From the NCBI GenBank assembly GCA_001592805.2, contig CP051143.1, positions 2,170,001 through 2,234,000 on the forward strand: 64,000 bases of DNA. The letters run 5' to 3'. A model generated the notes under the pieces. It was not told the origin of the DNA, searched no databases, and worked only from the letters and a program-made list of their open reading frames with translations. Shown here piece by piece: positions 12,794-23,700 of the stretch (its first letter is position 1; every line of letters starts with the position of its first letter). Source of the DNA: Peltaster fructicola. Its lineage: Eukaryota > Ascomycota > Dothideomycetes. Made by a program: the position numbers and the translations under genes.

Positions 12794-14506
12794 CTATTCA
12801 TCTGCAGACTCAAGACAAATGTCCAGTGCATATAAGCATCGAGGCATGTCTGGGATACGCTGTACCTCGACCGTCACTCTATGAGCTCCAACCACGTGTG
12901 TCGTGCCAGGTTTGAAAAAGACTGCATCAGACTCTGCCTTAGATGTCCATTCATGGTCAGCCTCCAAGATCTTCTTCTGAGACTCGCCATCTGTGTCTTC
13001 CAGTACAGTGAAGACTGGACCAAGCTCTTTATCGAGCAGCGGTCCTACGAAGATAGTGATCAGACTTGAGGTTTCCGGTGCGTAGCCGAATGTCAGCTTC
13101 ATTGACAGTGTTCTTGGCTTGGAAGAGAGATCAGCTTGGCTTCCCCTGGGCCCGAGGAATGGATACTCTTCTAAAGGTAGTAGGCTGACACCAGGTCCAG
13201 AGTATGTTGATCGAGTACGCGCGCTCAGTAGGAGATATTCAGGACTCAATACCAACTTGCGCAGCACAAGACAGCGAGGTGTGCCTCCGTCGATGGTGAA
13301 GTCGTTCACATCCTGGCGCACATACACTAAAGTAGGATCTTGCTCGAAGCCAACGTAAGGCCAGCCGCTGATAAGCTGGTTACAACACACTCGTGCGTAT
13401 TGCTGCACATCGTAGCCAAGCTTTTGTAATAGGAAACCGGTAGGATGTAAGTTGTCATCTTCATCGTGGTGTGCCACATCAGGTAGTAAGGCATGGAAGA
13501 GGTTATGCTGGCCCTGCACTGGATGCAGTTCCAGATGAATGCTCAACCCTCTGTTGGTGATATGGTAAGACTCTTGATCTTGGTGCAGCTTCTCTGTGTC
13601 CGATAGACGAACGTTTCCGAATGCGCTTGGGTGGTCGGCCATCAGGCCATGATATGCAGATGGCGATGCGTCTGACTGTGTCCATGCAAAGATAGATTGA
13701 TCTGTTGATCGCAGCATGATGTGTTCTTGCAGTCGATGGAATGCTTTGACGGCTCCTTCGCCATACAGGAGAGCCATGTTGACATCAAATAGGCCCATGA
13801 GACAATATGCTATATCCTCAGCTTTGGTAACCTCGCGAGAAGCAGCCCATGACATCCTCTGTGCAATGCTCAGCGATGACAGCGATCGTGAAGGGACGTC
13901 TAACAGCATGCTTTCCGGAATACGAGTGAAATGGCTTATGATCTGTCGTTGCCCTTGTCGAGTGCCGATAAGGGACCAGTGTTTGTCATAGAGACTTAGG
14001 CGCTTTGGAGCGAGCAGCTCTTGCAAAGTCCAACCTTGATCATGTTAGTTGAAGTCTCACCAGCAAGATCATGCCACTCGCAAGTGAGTAAATTGTCATG
14101 TTAGAGCTTGCCGCAGCATTCACTTACCTCTCGCGAACCACGTCGACTTTTGTTTGCCTTCCAGGAAGACAGTCTTGTCCTGATCATAGATGTATGCGTA
14201 ACACACCTTGGCCGCTGCGTACCAGGCGTACATGGAATTGATCGACTCGCTCAAAGCTGCGCTGCTCGTCTTGTCGATGCAGTAGGTATCGCACCAGATC
14301 CATTGGAGGCCCTCCTGCTTCACCAGCGCACTGCAGGCCTTCAATTTAGCGAACCCGGTCGTCTTTGCAGCTGCACGGCCACTCTGGATGTCACTGTATA
14401 GAACCTCATCATTCGTCCAGCGGTGTGACAATATGGCATAATCTGGGCGGGCGCGAGCGTCTGAGAACTCTGTCAAGGTGTGACTGTACACATTAAGCAG
14501 TATCAT
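12794..14506 (-). CDS. HET-domain (heterokaryon incompatibility) protein, 539 aa
   Basis: Minus strand, exons 14506-14128 and 14034-12794, with a 93-nt intron (GTAAGT, CTAAC branch site, AAG). The N terminus MILLNVYSHTLTEF...YAILSHRW is the classic HET start. The other HET blocks are WIWCDTYCIDK with SESINSMYAWYAAAKVCYAYI, and FARGWTLQELLAP, the last formed across the splice junction, which confirms the intron. A long C-terminal region (about residues 200-539) has no NACHT, ankyrin or WD domain that I can see. Family knowledge: HET domains act in allorecognition and programmed cell death of fused hyphae, often as effectors. Which partner it senses cannot be inferred. The gene looks full-length. 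Confidence 0.92.
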
Positions 14507-15205
14507 GCTGCTGGTCCGCGTGTGCGGTCGTCAGACTCGTGGTATGATAATCTCGACACCATATGATAAGGTGGACGCCACTATGTGAGATGTGGCTGTG
14601 CAGCCGCATCGTTATGCATCCTTTTCACGACCTAGAGGAACAGCACTTCTGACTGGACTCATCAACACTTCGAGATCTATTGCGCGAGCCATCAGTGAGC
14701 TGCGGGTCGATATGCTGAAGATCTTGGCCCTCATTATAGTGGCGTCTCTGAGCGAGGTACGAGCTGGAGGAGCTGCTCATATAACAGAGTAAACCGGACC
14801 ACGATCGTACAGTACAGCGATTTGGAGGGCACAGAGCGAGCATGGCGAATCTTGTGATTGACCGTGACCTGGCGGAGTACTGCTTGTCGGTGGATGTGTA
14901 CTCTCTGAGATGGTGCCAAGGCTCCTGTTCGTATCGCCTGTATACCACGACGACAATCAGCGGATTGCGGACGAGAAGCTTTTGGCCCCTGCATCATCGA
15001 CATGTTCGACGAAGCCACGGACTTCAGCCAGTCGAGTTGGTGACCCTGCTTTCTTTTTCGTCTGCATTTCACAGGAGCGAATCCTGGGACGCGCTGTTGA
15101 CGTCAATACACGCGACGAGAAGGTCTTTGCACCCGAGCTCAGAATTCCGGAGAAGCAGGAGCCTGGGAGCCCATCTCAGACCTCTTTGCACACATCAACT
15201 CAGAC
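14507..15205. other. Intergenic region upstream of HET gene
   Basis: Probable promoter region of the HET gene at its left edge. No other feature is supported. Confidence 0.4.
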
Positions 15206-15498
15206 ATGTCTCTTACACACACCCAAACCAGTCCCATCGATCAGCAGCCGTCGAGACGGCGAGACCATTTCAGCGACCATCAAACGCGTACCATCTTCAC
15301 GCGCCAGCGCCAGCGTAATGCTCATCTTATTGACCAGCTTCTGGGCCGCAAGATGCAACGAGGTACAAGAGAAGCTGGTCAGACACGCACAAATCCCGTC
15401 CTCAAAACAATACAGAAGCGCGTTTTCAGCTACGGCTAACATGGGAAAGCCTTGTAGAGGAGCGAGCTCGATTGGCCGCCGCAGAACAATCTCATTAA
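15206..15498 (+). CDS. Candidate small protein, 65 aa, two exons
   Basis: Proposed exons are 15206-15362 and 15458-15498. The 95-nt intron starts GTACAA, has a consensus GCTAAC branch site at 15435-15440 and ends TTGTAG 17 nt later. The joined product starts MSLTHTQTSPIDQQ, contains RQRQRNAHLIDQLLGRKMQREE and ends ARLAAAEQSH: a basic, probably helical mini-protein. Without splicing, the first frame runs to a stop at 15437-15439. I do not recognise a family. Support rests on the good 3' splice site and the helix-like composition on both sides of the junction; chance is a real alternative. Confidence 0.33.
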
Positions 15499-15981
15499 GG
15501 TTGCTACAAGCCCCAGTTCGTCTGCTTGGGAGTACCCTTGTATGATCGCGTCCTAGAGGAAGTAATCCCATATGGGCTCACGCGTTTGTCCAGGTAAGTA
15601 CTGCACAAGCTATTTGCTCTGGATCACTTTCCTTCAGAACTCTGTTATCATAATCCCTCCGCAAGACCAAGATTGCTGGAATCCCGCGAGTAGGACGTCA
15701 GCGTGTCGCACAGCAGGGTCCCACAAACGCTCAGCGATCCGTCCGAGAGACCGATTTGTACTACGCATAACGTGCCTGGTATACCCATGTTCGACAAATG
15801 CAGACGACCATACACGCCTTCTAAGGCTGCCGCCGCCCATCTTTGGTTTTCTTCCACGCATTGTCCAGCCACTTTCTCTGTCAAACTCACGCATCACACT
15901 CGCTCAGATCGAAAGTCATTCGCTACGAATATGAGAGCGATCGTTTCGAATGGTTCTGGTCTATGACTTATCTGCAACACA
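15499..15981. other. Intergenic region
   Basis: Includes a potential GTAAGT at 15594-15599 and several short frames, but nothing that can be assembled into a gene with confidence. The right end is the probable promoter of the four-TM gene. Confidence 0.35.
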
Positions 15982-17244
15982 ATGGAGATCCGGAACATCA
16001 TACTACACTTCGCTGCCGTGCTCAGTGCTCTGACGCAAGCAGCACTGTTCGGGATCGTCATCACCATCGCTGTGGTTGAGTTGCCAATCGAGCGATTACG
16101 ACCGTTCGTACTGGCCTCATCGACACTCAATGGTCTTCTCCTCCTGGCTCTGCTCATCATACTCGCTAGGATACTCGGCGACCTGAGGACGACGTCATTT
16201 GGGCATTGGTTCTGCTCACTTTCGTTCACCTTGTCCACCACTGCTTTAGCACTATCTTTCTACGTTCTCGCCAGCGTCTGGAGCATCTACAAGTTCAAAT
16301 CATCGGATCTGAATACATCTGTCACAGCTTGCCTTGTCGTCACAGGCATAGTCCTCTGCTCTCTCACATTAATCACCCAATTCATCACGCATCTATTACT
16401 ACTTTTTCCAGGACAAGAGGATACTGACGAGCGATCGCCCACTCCCTCGCCAAAACGTCTCTCGGCTACTCTGAAGTCACTGACTTCACCTTTGACGCCG
16501 AGCAGGACTCAGCCTGCTCCATACACCCGTCTATCAACTCGCTACACAGTCTCAAGTCGTCGAGGCAAGGCTCGGTGAATCACGTTTTGGTCCCCTAGGC
16601 TCGAAGACAAGGCTTCTTATCACGCATTCCTCCACCCTGTCGATTCACAGACTCAACTATCGAAACGCGAGCCGTCACTTGAGATTGCCTGCCGTGGAGA
16701 GATCGCCGAGATGATCGACACTTCAGAGCCATACGAATTATCCTCGAGTCCGCCTTTGCGGATGAACCTCACACGGACTATGCTCGAGACCATTCCTGGA
16801 AGCCGACCAGTATCTCCTGCGAAACCTCTCGAGCCTTATCTTTGGGAAGAGGTTATGCCAGAAGACTTCCCACTGCCAGATTCGCCCTCGCTGTCTCGTG
16901 CAGCATCTCCAGTCAACTCAACGTCGCCGACAGATCACCACTTCCTCCCATTCCCTCCTATGATCGGCGAGTTCGCAAGCTCGTCACAAACACATATACA
17001 TCCACTTTTCCGATCTGACAGTCCTGGACCTCCCCCATCCACGTCACCAGGGACGAAAGTCACTGCTTCACCATATGCTGGCCAGGTGGTGGGCTCTGAT
17101 CACGCTTTGGCAAAGCGACTCAAGCCATCGTCCACGCCTGCTCGCTCACCTAATCCGTCAGTGGAACAGATGGAGATTGTGCCCAACTTCTCAAGGCCTG
17201 GCGCTTCGAGTCGGAATGGCTCTCGGCCTGCAGATATGTTTTGA
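15982..17244 (+). CDS. Four-TM membrane protein with Ser/Pro-rich tail; internal frame change
   Basis: Residues 1-145 hold four hydrophobic segments (around 5-27, 45-63, 75-98 and 113-137). The C-terminal part, in the same frame from 16651 to 17244, has LETIPGSRPVSPAKPLEP and an IHPLFRSDSPGPPP...TPG-like block that I recall from a family of ascomycete four-TM hypothetical proteins. Between them the plausible coding text (SEVTDFTFDAEQDS, INSLHSLKSSRQGS) sits in another frame, 16428-16574. That frame joins the C-terminal frame exactly through a 76-nt intron, 16575-16650 (GTGAAT...CACAG). The step from the TM frame into it, somewhere at 16400-16480, has no usable intron and looks like one missing base, perhaps in the A-run at 16452-16455. 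Function unknown; plasma-membrane location inferred. Confidence 0.55.
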
Positions 17245-17563
17245 ACGATAATGATGCTATGAAACGGCGTTCACTGGAAGTAATGGACTTGGAATGATGC
17301 ATCAAACGATTGCATCAGTGTATATGAACTACATAGCTTTTACTATAGCTGAAGATATCAAGGTGTGTGACAGGACGATCATCAGCCTGTGAGTGCTATC
17401 TTCGAATTCCATCATCGGGCAGGGACCACAGCATATTTCAAGCACGCGAGCGGCGCATGTGCTTCTTGTCTGACACACCGCTTCCTACAACCATGCTAGA
17501 TAGATTCGTTCTTTTAACATCGATGGCATCGATGCGGGACAGGTCTAGCATCATTCTATCCTC
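17245..17563. other. Short intergenic region before DUG2
   Basis: No feature beyond the probable terminator of the four-TM gene and the promoter of DUG2. Confidence 0.4.
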
Positions 17564-20389
17564 ATGTCGCGTCTTTCAAATGGCAATTTTCGAGGTGTAG
17601 CAGCTTCGCTAACACAATCCAACCATGACAGTTTAACCAGCAGGTCAAGCGATCTTTCCATATCACCTCCTTACTCCTTGGCCAGACAGATCAGTCACGA
17701 TGTAGGTGAAGATGAGACGCCGTCACTGGCACATCGACTACGTCACACGAGCTCAATCCTGGTGATCGCTATCAGCGATAAAGAGATATTCGCTGGTACA
17801 CAAGCTGGAGAGATAGTTGTCTATGGCCTGGACACCTACGAGAGAAGAGCTGTAGTAGAAGGGCACAAAGGGAGTGTACTCGGTCTCTGTCTCTCGCCAG
17901 ACGAGAAGCTGTTGTTCTCGAGTGCCGGAGACAGGATTGTCAATGTGTGGCATACTACGTCCTTGACAAGAGCGTGTTCGCTATACTCGCCGTTCGACGT
18001 TGGCGACGTCTTCTGTGTGACATACTCTGCATCGACGCAGACAGCCTATATCGGTGCTCAGAACACAACAATCTCATGGTGTCCATTGAGCGGCGACGAG
18101 CACCATTCCGTCATACACCCCTCACTACGAGATCACAACTTCTTTGATTCGACCGGACCTGGAGGCGTTAGGACACCTCGACCGGTAGAGGCGGATGTAA
18201 GAGCCAGACATGCAGTGGGTGGTAGAGTGCTGGAGATCGCCAAAGAAGATGTCAAACATTTTGCACACTATGGATATGTCTACTGTATGCTCTTGGCCGC
18301 ACTTGGCGTGCCAGAAGCAACGGGACAGGAGGTCCTGATTACAGGTGGCGGTGATGGTGCCATAAAGCTCTGGAAGCTCAACACGCAACGCAGAGGAGCC
18401 ATCGAGGAGTTTGCTGTGCTTGACGATGGTCGCGAGGAGGGCCATCCTATCCTGAGCATTGCCCTCGACGGCACATTCATCTTCTCTGGCCGTTGTGGAG
18501 GCGAGGTGGACGTCTGGGATCTAGAAACACGACAACTTGTCCGCAATATTCGAGCACACAACGACGATGTGCTCAGCATCTGCGTAGGAGGTGGTATGCT
18601 CTTCAGTGCTGCCGTCACCGGATATGTTCGGAAATTCGACAGGCAATACGGGCTGAAAGCGAGATACAGAGCACATGATGGACGTGTGCTTGCCTCGGCC
18701 TTCTCGTACAATCATGGCAAGCCAGTCTATGTCACAGGTGGCAGCGACTCGACATTGGCAATCTGGGACATGGCAGAGTGTATTACATCACCTGTGACTA
18801 CTGGACGAACAACAAATGAGCAACTTCTCGACTACCTTAAGAAGTTCATTGCCCATCGGACTGTATCGTCAAATCCTTCCTACCAAGCTGACTGTCGGCG
18901 TGGTGCATCGTACCTGCGTAGCGTCTTCAAGAACTTTGGCGCCACTACAGAGATGCTCACTACTGGGACACACAATCCCGTTATTCTAGCACGCTTTCGT
19001 GGGAACCCTGCAACGGCAAAGGACAGAAAAAAGATCCTCTTCTATGGTCATTACGATGTCGTGGATGCTAGGCGCGATAAATGGTCTATGGGGGACCCTT
19101 TCGCCATGCAAGGTGTGGACGGCTATCTATATGGTCGTGGTGTCAGCGACAACAAAGGCCCAGTCATGGCTGCCATCTTTGCCTGTGCTGAGTTGATGTC
19201 CGAGCAAGCACTCGATAGCGACATCATCTTCCTGATTGAAGGAGAGGAAGAGTGTGGCTCACGTGGATTCCAGGAAGCCGTACAGGCTGCGAAGGAGCGC
19301 ATAGGACCTGTCGATTGGATTCTGCTTGCCAACAGCTACTGGCTTGATGACCGTGTTCCATGTTTGACATATGGTCTGAGAGGAGTTATTCATGCTACCG
19401 TATCTGTGGAGTCGGAGTATCCTGATTTGCACTCTGGCGTGGACGGGTCTCGTCAGCTCGATGAGAGTCTGAAGGATCTGGTTATGCTGCTCTCGACACT
19501 CACTGGAAAGAACGGCGAGGTCAAGATTCCGGGCTTCTATGATCCAATACCTGAGCTGTCCGATGCAGAGAGAGCGCTCTACACTGACATTACTACAACA
19601 CTGGTGCAACGGAATCCGTCCTTGGGATCAGCCATGGACCTTGCTGAGAGCTTGATGCGTCGTTGGCGTGACCCTAGTCTGACAATACATCGCTTTCAGA
19701 CGAGTGGTCCCGACAATGCAACAATCATTCCCAGACTGGCCAAAGCTGCGCTGAGCTTAAGACTTGTGCCGAATCAGGAGGCATCGACGGTGGCCTCGTC
19801 ACTGAAGCAGTATCTTCAACACGAGTTCGCCAAGCTTGAAAGCAATAACACTCTGACCGTCACTATCGATCATCAAGCTGAGCCCTGGCTTGGCGACTGG
19901 ACGAACGGCATCTTCAAGTGTCTTGAGGAAGGTATCATCGAAGTCTGGACGGCTGCGGCTGCCTCTGACGAGACAACACGACAGCAAAGACGAGCCGCGC
20001 TCGGTGACAGACACAAGCTGGGCCACAAGAACCAGAAGAGCTGCGACGATTCGTACTTCAGCAAAAAGCTTAGTGCAACTACAAGCACTGTCCTCGCAAA
20101 CGGCAGTGTAGCTACGCCGAACCCCATCGAGCCTATCGACGAGCTCGACAAGCGGCTCGAGCAGCTTGTAGCATCTACGCACAGGACGAAGCCATTGTAT
20201 ATCCGCGAAGGAGGGTCAATCCCGGCAATCAGGTTCTTGGAGAAGGAGTTCGGGGCTCCTGCTGCACACTTTCCCGTCGGACAGGCTAGTGATTCGGCGC
20301 ATTTGGATGATGAAAGATTGAGGCTGGTGAATCTTTACATGGGAAGGGATATCATGAAGAAGGTCTTCTCTCGGTTGCCTGAACGATAG
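17564..20389 (+). CDS. DUG2: DUG2-like WD40 + M20 metallopeptidase, 941 aa
   Basis: Single exon. A WD40 propeller occupies about residues 60-430 (repeats ending DRIVNVWH, GAIKLWKL, GEVDVWDL, STLAIWDM). It is followed at about 465-935 by an M20-family peptidase fold. Metal-site residues are visible in order: YGHYDVVDA (His, Asp), GRGVSDNKGP (bridging Asp), EGEEECGS (catalytic Glu and metal Glu), and the late GQASDSAHLDDERLR histidine. In yeast, Dug2 with Dug3 forms an alternative gamma-glutamyl-cleaving complex that degrades glutathione. DUG3 is not in this window. The WD40-M20 order and length match the family well. No frameshift or intron is seen. Confidence 0.93.
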   Translation: MSRLSNGNFRGVAASLTQSNHDSLTSRSSDLSISPPYSLARQISHDVGEDETPSLAHRLRHTSSILVIAISDKEIFAGTQAGEIVVYGLDTYERRAVVEGHKGSVLGLCLSPDEKLLFSSAGDRIVNVWHTTSLTRACSLYSPFDVGDVFCVTYSASTQTAYIGAQNTTISWCPLSGDEHHSVIHPSLRDHNFFDSTGPGGVRTPRPVEADVRARHAVGGRVLEIAKEDVKHFAHYGYVYCMLLAALGVPEATGQEVLITGGGDGAIKLWKLNTQRRGAIEEFAVLDDGREEGHPILSIALDGTFIFSGRCGGEVDVWDLETRQLVRNIRAHNDDVLSICVGGGMLFSAAVTGYVRKFDRQYGLKARYRAHDGRVLASAFSYNHGKPVYVTGGSDSTLAIWDMAECITSPVTTGRTTNEQLLDYLKKFIAHRTVSSNPSYQADCRRGASYLRSVFKNFGATTEMLTTGTHNPVILARFRGNPATAKDRKKILFYGHYDVVDARRDKWSMGDPFAMQGVDGYLYGRGVSDNKGPVMAAIFACAELMSEQALDSDIIFLIEGEEECGSRGFQEAVQAAKERIGPVDWILLANSYWLDDRVPCLTYGLRGVIHATVSVESEYPDLHSGVDGSRQLDESLKDLVMLLSTLTGKNGEVKIPGFYDPIPELSDAERALYTDITTTLVQRNPSLGSAMDLAESLMRRWRDPSLTIHRFQTSGPDNATIIPRLAKAALSLRLVPNQEASTVASSLKQYLQHEFAKLESNNTLTVTIDHQAEPWLGDWTNGIFKCLEEGIIEVWTAAAASDETTRQQRRAALGDRHKLGHKNQKSCDDSYFSKKLSATTSTVLANGSVATPNPIEPIDELDKRLEQLVASTHRTKPLYIREGGSIPAIRFLEKEFGAPAAHFPVGQASDSAHLDDERLRLVNLYMGRDIMKKVFSRLPER

Positions 20390-20523
20390 GACTGTAGGAC
20401 TATGGCTGCATTGGTCGGCGTTCACATCATATACAATGGGTATCTAGAATGCGTTGCAACATCATCTCGTCTTAGATGTCTATAGTGCTCGATGGTGTTC
20501 CCCTTGCCGGCATTGGGAGAATG

Positions 20524-22290
20524 TCATTTTGTCTCGCCTTCAAGTAAGATCTCATGTCCATCTCCTTCTTTGACCCATCGACCTGCAATGGCGCCAGTAA
20601 CTGCTACACCACACATACACCACCAGGCAAGCCCTATGACACCAATCTTCAGACCTTGACCGTAACCCCAGCCAGCCAGAAGCGGTCCGATCGTGCGTGT
20701 TGCTGCGCTAACACTCTGTGCAATCCCATGCATGGATCCAAGCACACTGGGGTGAGGACAAGCGTTATTGACAAGGATCGCTGTTGCTGGGAGAGCAAAC
20801 GTTCGGGCTGTGACTTGCACGGATAGTACCAGGACGATTGCAATCCATACAAGAGGGCCATTCGCTTGATGTGGTGGTGAGGATGTGGATGGGATCACTG
20901 CTAGGAATGGTGTGAGGAAGTAGGTCAAAGGGAAGAGCAGTAATGACGATCTGTACGAGCTGATCGTGCCAAGTGCGAAGGACACTCGCGGATACAGAAG
21001 CAACTGCATCGCTATTCCGATGACGCCTAGGATCGCCAGAGCAGTTCCAATGCTAGGAGGAGGAAGAGCGAGTCCACCGGTAAAGCTGAACGGTAGATGC
21101 TGTTGGTAGCCCGTCGGAACGATCAGTGTGCTGTTGCCGTCCGCGCTGTACCGTGGCGTCGACAAGAAGACAAACCAGAGGTTGTTGAATGTGCCAACAT
21201 GGGATGCCACAAGACCGTGAGCAAGCAGTGTGATTAGCACATTGGCTGTCCATATCCTGCGGAATGGCAGTCTGCGTTTCAGAGACTCCGGTCTCTCAGG
21301 CTTGACCTCGCTGTCTATCTCCATCTCGAAATCCTCCGAAGGATGTGCTGAGTGGCCAAGTGGTGCGTATTCATGTTGTCGGCCTTTGAAGACAACTCTA
21401 CCAATCCATTTCGTCAGTCTGAGGCCATAATCCGGCTTATCTTTGAGTGATTCCAAGGTCTCTTTGAGTCCTAGAGCCACGCCCAGTACGCTCATGGTCA
21501 GGAATGCTGCTGTGACAACATTAGGGAGTGCGTATGGCCAGCGAGTCAACCACCAGACCCCTTCATCTCCACCAAGCGCGCTTCCAGGTCCAAACAACCA
21601 GGGATAGCTGGTAACTGGATCTGCTAGAAGTCCTCCCAAAAGTGGACCGATGATGACTCCGATATTGAATGTCATTGGCATCAGCAAGAAGGCTCTGCTT
21701 TGGAAACGCTTCTCTCTAACGATCTCAGATATCATGGTACGCATGACGCCCACGTTGCCATTGAGCATACCTCCGACACATCGCCAGAAGACTGCTTGAG
21801 CGAAGCTTGACGAGAAGCCGAAGCCTAGACTGCCAATTGCTGTACCAAGGAGACCGATGAGGATGACCTTCTTCCGACCAAGCCAGGAATCTGCTGCTCG
21901 TCCCCAGGCAATAGCAGTCAAGAATTGTGCTCCAGTGAAGGCTGCCGCGAGAATACCTACTTGTTGTGAGACCACATCATCTGTCGGGGTCTCGCCGGTC
22001 GCCGTTTTGAACGACTTCAGTTGATAGTACATGTAGGCCGCCAGTGAGGTCTGCGTCAATGGCTCTGACAGACGACATATCGTCAAAATGGCAAGTTGCG
22101 ATTTGTGAGGCAAAGAGGACCATGTCACCGGCGTTGGCTGAGCTGGAGGCTCAGTTTCTGGCTGGGTAGCAGCTGCTTGTGGATTGTTGAGTACGTCTGT
22201 GTCCTTTGCGAGTGTGTTCTGTGTCGTCAGAGTGTCGTTTTCATCGTCGGTATGATCATGCACTGCATGATAAGAATTGTTATCGGTCAT
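20524..22290 (-). CDS. MFS transporter (ZIFL / YCR023C-like), 588 aa
   Basis: Single exon with ATG at 22290. A hydrophilic, acidic N terminus of about 55 residues precedes the membrane domain. Motif A between TM2 and TM3 reads GRAADSWLGRKKV, and the following FWRCVGGMLNGNVGVMRTMISEI is typical of the zinc-induced-facilitator-like branch (yeast YCR023C). About 12 membrane segments are separated by a long central cytoplasmic loop at about residues 285-345 (KGRQHEYAPLGHSAHPSEDF). The substrate is not predictable; relatives have been linked to metal-chelate or organic ion export. It is convergent with DUG2 (134-nt gap) and shows no sign of decay. Confidence 0.85.
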   Translation of the reverse strand: MTDNNSYHAVHDHTDDENDTLTTQNTLAKDTDVLNNPQAAATQPETEPPAQPTPVTWSSLPHKSQLAILTICRLSEPLTQTSLAAYMYYQLKSFKTATGETPTDDVVSQQVGILAAAFTGAQFLTAIAWGRAADSWLGRKKVILIGLLGTAIGSLGFGFSSSFAQAVFWRCVGGMLNGNVGVMRTMISEIVREKRFQSRAFLLMPMTFNIGVIIGPLLGGLLADPVTSYPWLFGPGSALGGDEGVWWLTRWPYALPNVVTAAFLTMSVLGVALGLKETLESLKDKPDYGLRLTKWIGRVVFKGRQHEYAPLGHSAHPSEDFEMEIDSEVKPERPESLKRRLPFRRIWTANVLITLLAHGLVASHVGTFNNLWFVFLSTPRYSADGNSTLIVPTGYQQHLPFSFTGGLALPPPSIGTALAILGVIGIAMQLLLYPRVSFALGTISSYRSSLLLFPLTYFLTPFLAVIPSTSSPPHQANGPLVWIAIVLVLSVQVTARTFALPATAILVNNACPHPSVLGSMHGIAQSVSAATRTIGPLLAGWGYGQGLKIGVIGLAWWCMCGVAVTGAIAGRWVKEGDGHEILLEGETK

Positions 22291-22535
22291 TCACGATCGG
22301 AAGTGGTGTTGATGTCATGCGGAGATAGATATCGAGTGTTGGTCCTCGTCAAAACAATAACTGCAATGGTGACGATGTCTGAAGACTGCTTAAGACGTAT
22401 GTACAGGTAAATGTGTAGGGAATGATGCGTAGAAAGTCTGTTCACCACTGCAGTCGAAATGGACATAAAACGAAGCATTTGCGGCGCTATCGGCAGGTAG
22501 TTCTAGGTATGCCGAATTATCCGGATGCTGCGCTC

Positions 22536-23589
22536 TCACACTCTCCATGTGCCATCCACGAGTCTTGCATATCTTGGGATCTGTTGTTGTGGTATATTTG
22601 CGTCTCGCGGTTGCTCTGCGAGGTATCTGCGCCATGTTAAATGTGCCTGACCGCTGTGCGCATTGCAACTTACAGATGCTGTACGAACCATGCGCACATG
22701 CGTCGAGGACAGCGATTGCAAAGCGTCTCGACATCGTGGTATGACATATGCCCATCAGTCCAGCGAATGTTGGTCATCCAGCCGATCGTTGATCGTCGAT
22801 GGGTTGCTGCATCCATGCTCTCGCAATCGTAGACTACCTTGCCAATACTGACAATCAGCTCTTCCCAGCTAACATCTGGGTACGTTCGAAGAGATCCGTC
22901 CAGCTGTAGTAGTGTTGTTGGCGATGTGATCTCTGTCAGAGATCGATTCACAGCTAGTGCTCTAGATGTGGTTGCGTGGCCAGCACGGCGATTTGTCCTC
23001 CTGAGGTTCACTGATGGTGTTGAGACATTGCTCTTCGAGCACGCCTTCACCTTGAAACTCTGATCCGCATATTTCACTCGTGGTCTGCCTGGTTTCTTCC
23101 GCACAGGCTTCTTGTTGTGGTCACCGAAGCCTGGGACAAATCCAAGATGAATGTGGTAAGCCATTAGATCTTCTTGCACATTGTTTCTGAGCTCGTTCAG
23201 CGCGCTGTAACATGTCGAACTGGCGGTGACATACAAAGTGTCTTCGTACTCCCAGGTATGATCCTTGGGTTCTTCAAACCCCCTCCACTTCACCAAATAC
23301 TGGAGCACATTGTGTTCATCGTATCTATGTGCGACAATCTCGTCGACAAAGTGGTAATGTTCAGACTCATCCTCTGAACTGGACTGAGCGAGTTCGGCAT
23401 CTTCATCTGCACAAGAGCTGCAAGTGCAGTTAGTTGGGTTCGTGTTAGACTGTGCGATGACAAGTGAGCACTCTTTATGCCACGCGATCAACGCGAATGT
23501 GGCCCGTGCGACAACTTTTTGAAGCTGCTCATGTGCGGCAGTGTTTAGATTGAAAATTGTACTCACTTTCGTTCTCTTTCATAAGACAT
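22536..23589 (-). CDS. HP1-type chromodomain / chromoshadow protein
   Basis: Minus strand, exons 23589-23567, 23417-22674 and 22626-22536 (285 aa). Intron 1 is 149 nt (GTGAGT, CTAAC, TTGCAG); intron 2 is 47 nt (GTAAGT, TTAAC, GCGCAG). An acidic N terminus leads into a chromodomain, FVDEIVAHRYDEHNVLQYLV then KWRGF...DHTWEYEDTL, keeping the Trp and an aromatic (Phe) of the methyl-lysine cage. A basic hinge carries KKPGRPRVK, an AT-hook-like motif. The C-terminal WEELIVSIGKVVY...TNIRWTDGHMSYH...CNRCPRRMCAWFVQHL is a chromoshadow domain. This order marks heterochromatin protein 1, which binds H3K9-methylated nucleosomes. An alternative acceptor at 22616 would extend the C terminus to 22390. Confidence 0.85.
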
Positions 23590-23700
23590 CTTCGCTGCTT
23601 GACGTACTGTGGCGTGTCACAAGTGAAAGAACGAGATCCAAACCAAGTGGAAGTAAGGTCGAGATATACCTGTCACCTCCTGTGAGGGAAGGCACGAACG
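23590..23700. promoter_or_regulatory. 111-bp bidirectional intergenic region HP1 / CCT5
   Basis: The start codons of the HP1 gene (minus) and CCT5 (plus) face away from each other across only 111 bp, so both must share this core promoter or start within each other's leaders. No TATA box is evident. Confidence 0.6.

Noticed and set aside
22674-23417. Chromodomain as part of a retrotransposon integrase
   Set aside because: No integrase, reverse transcriptase or long terminal repeat nearby, and a chromoshadow domain follows, which marks HP1.
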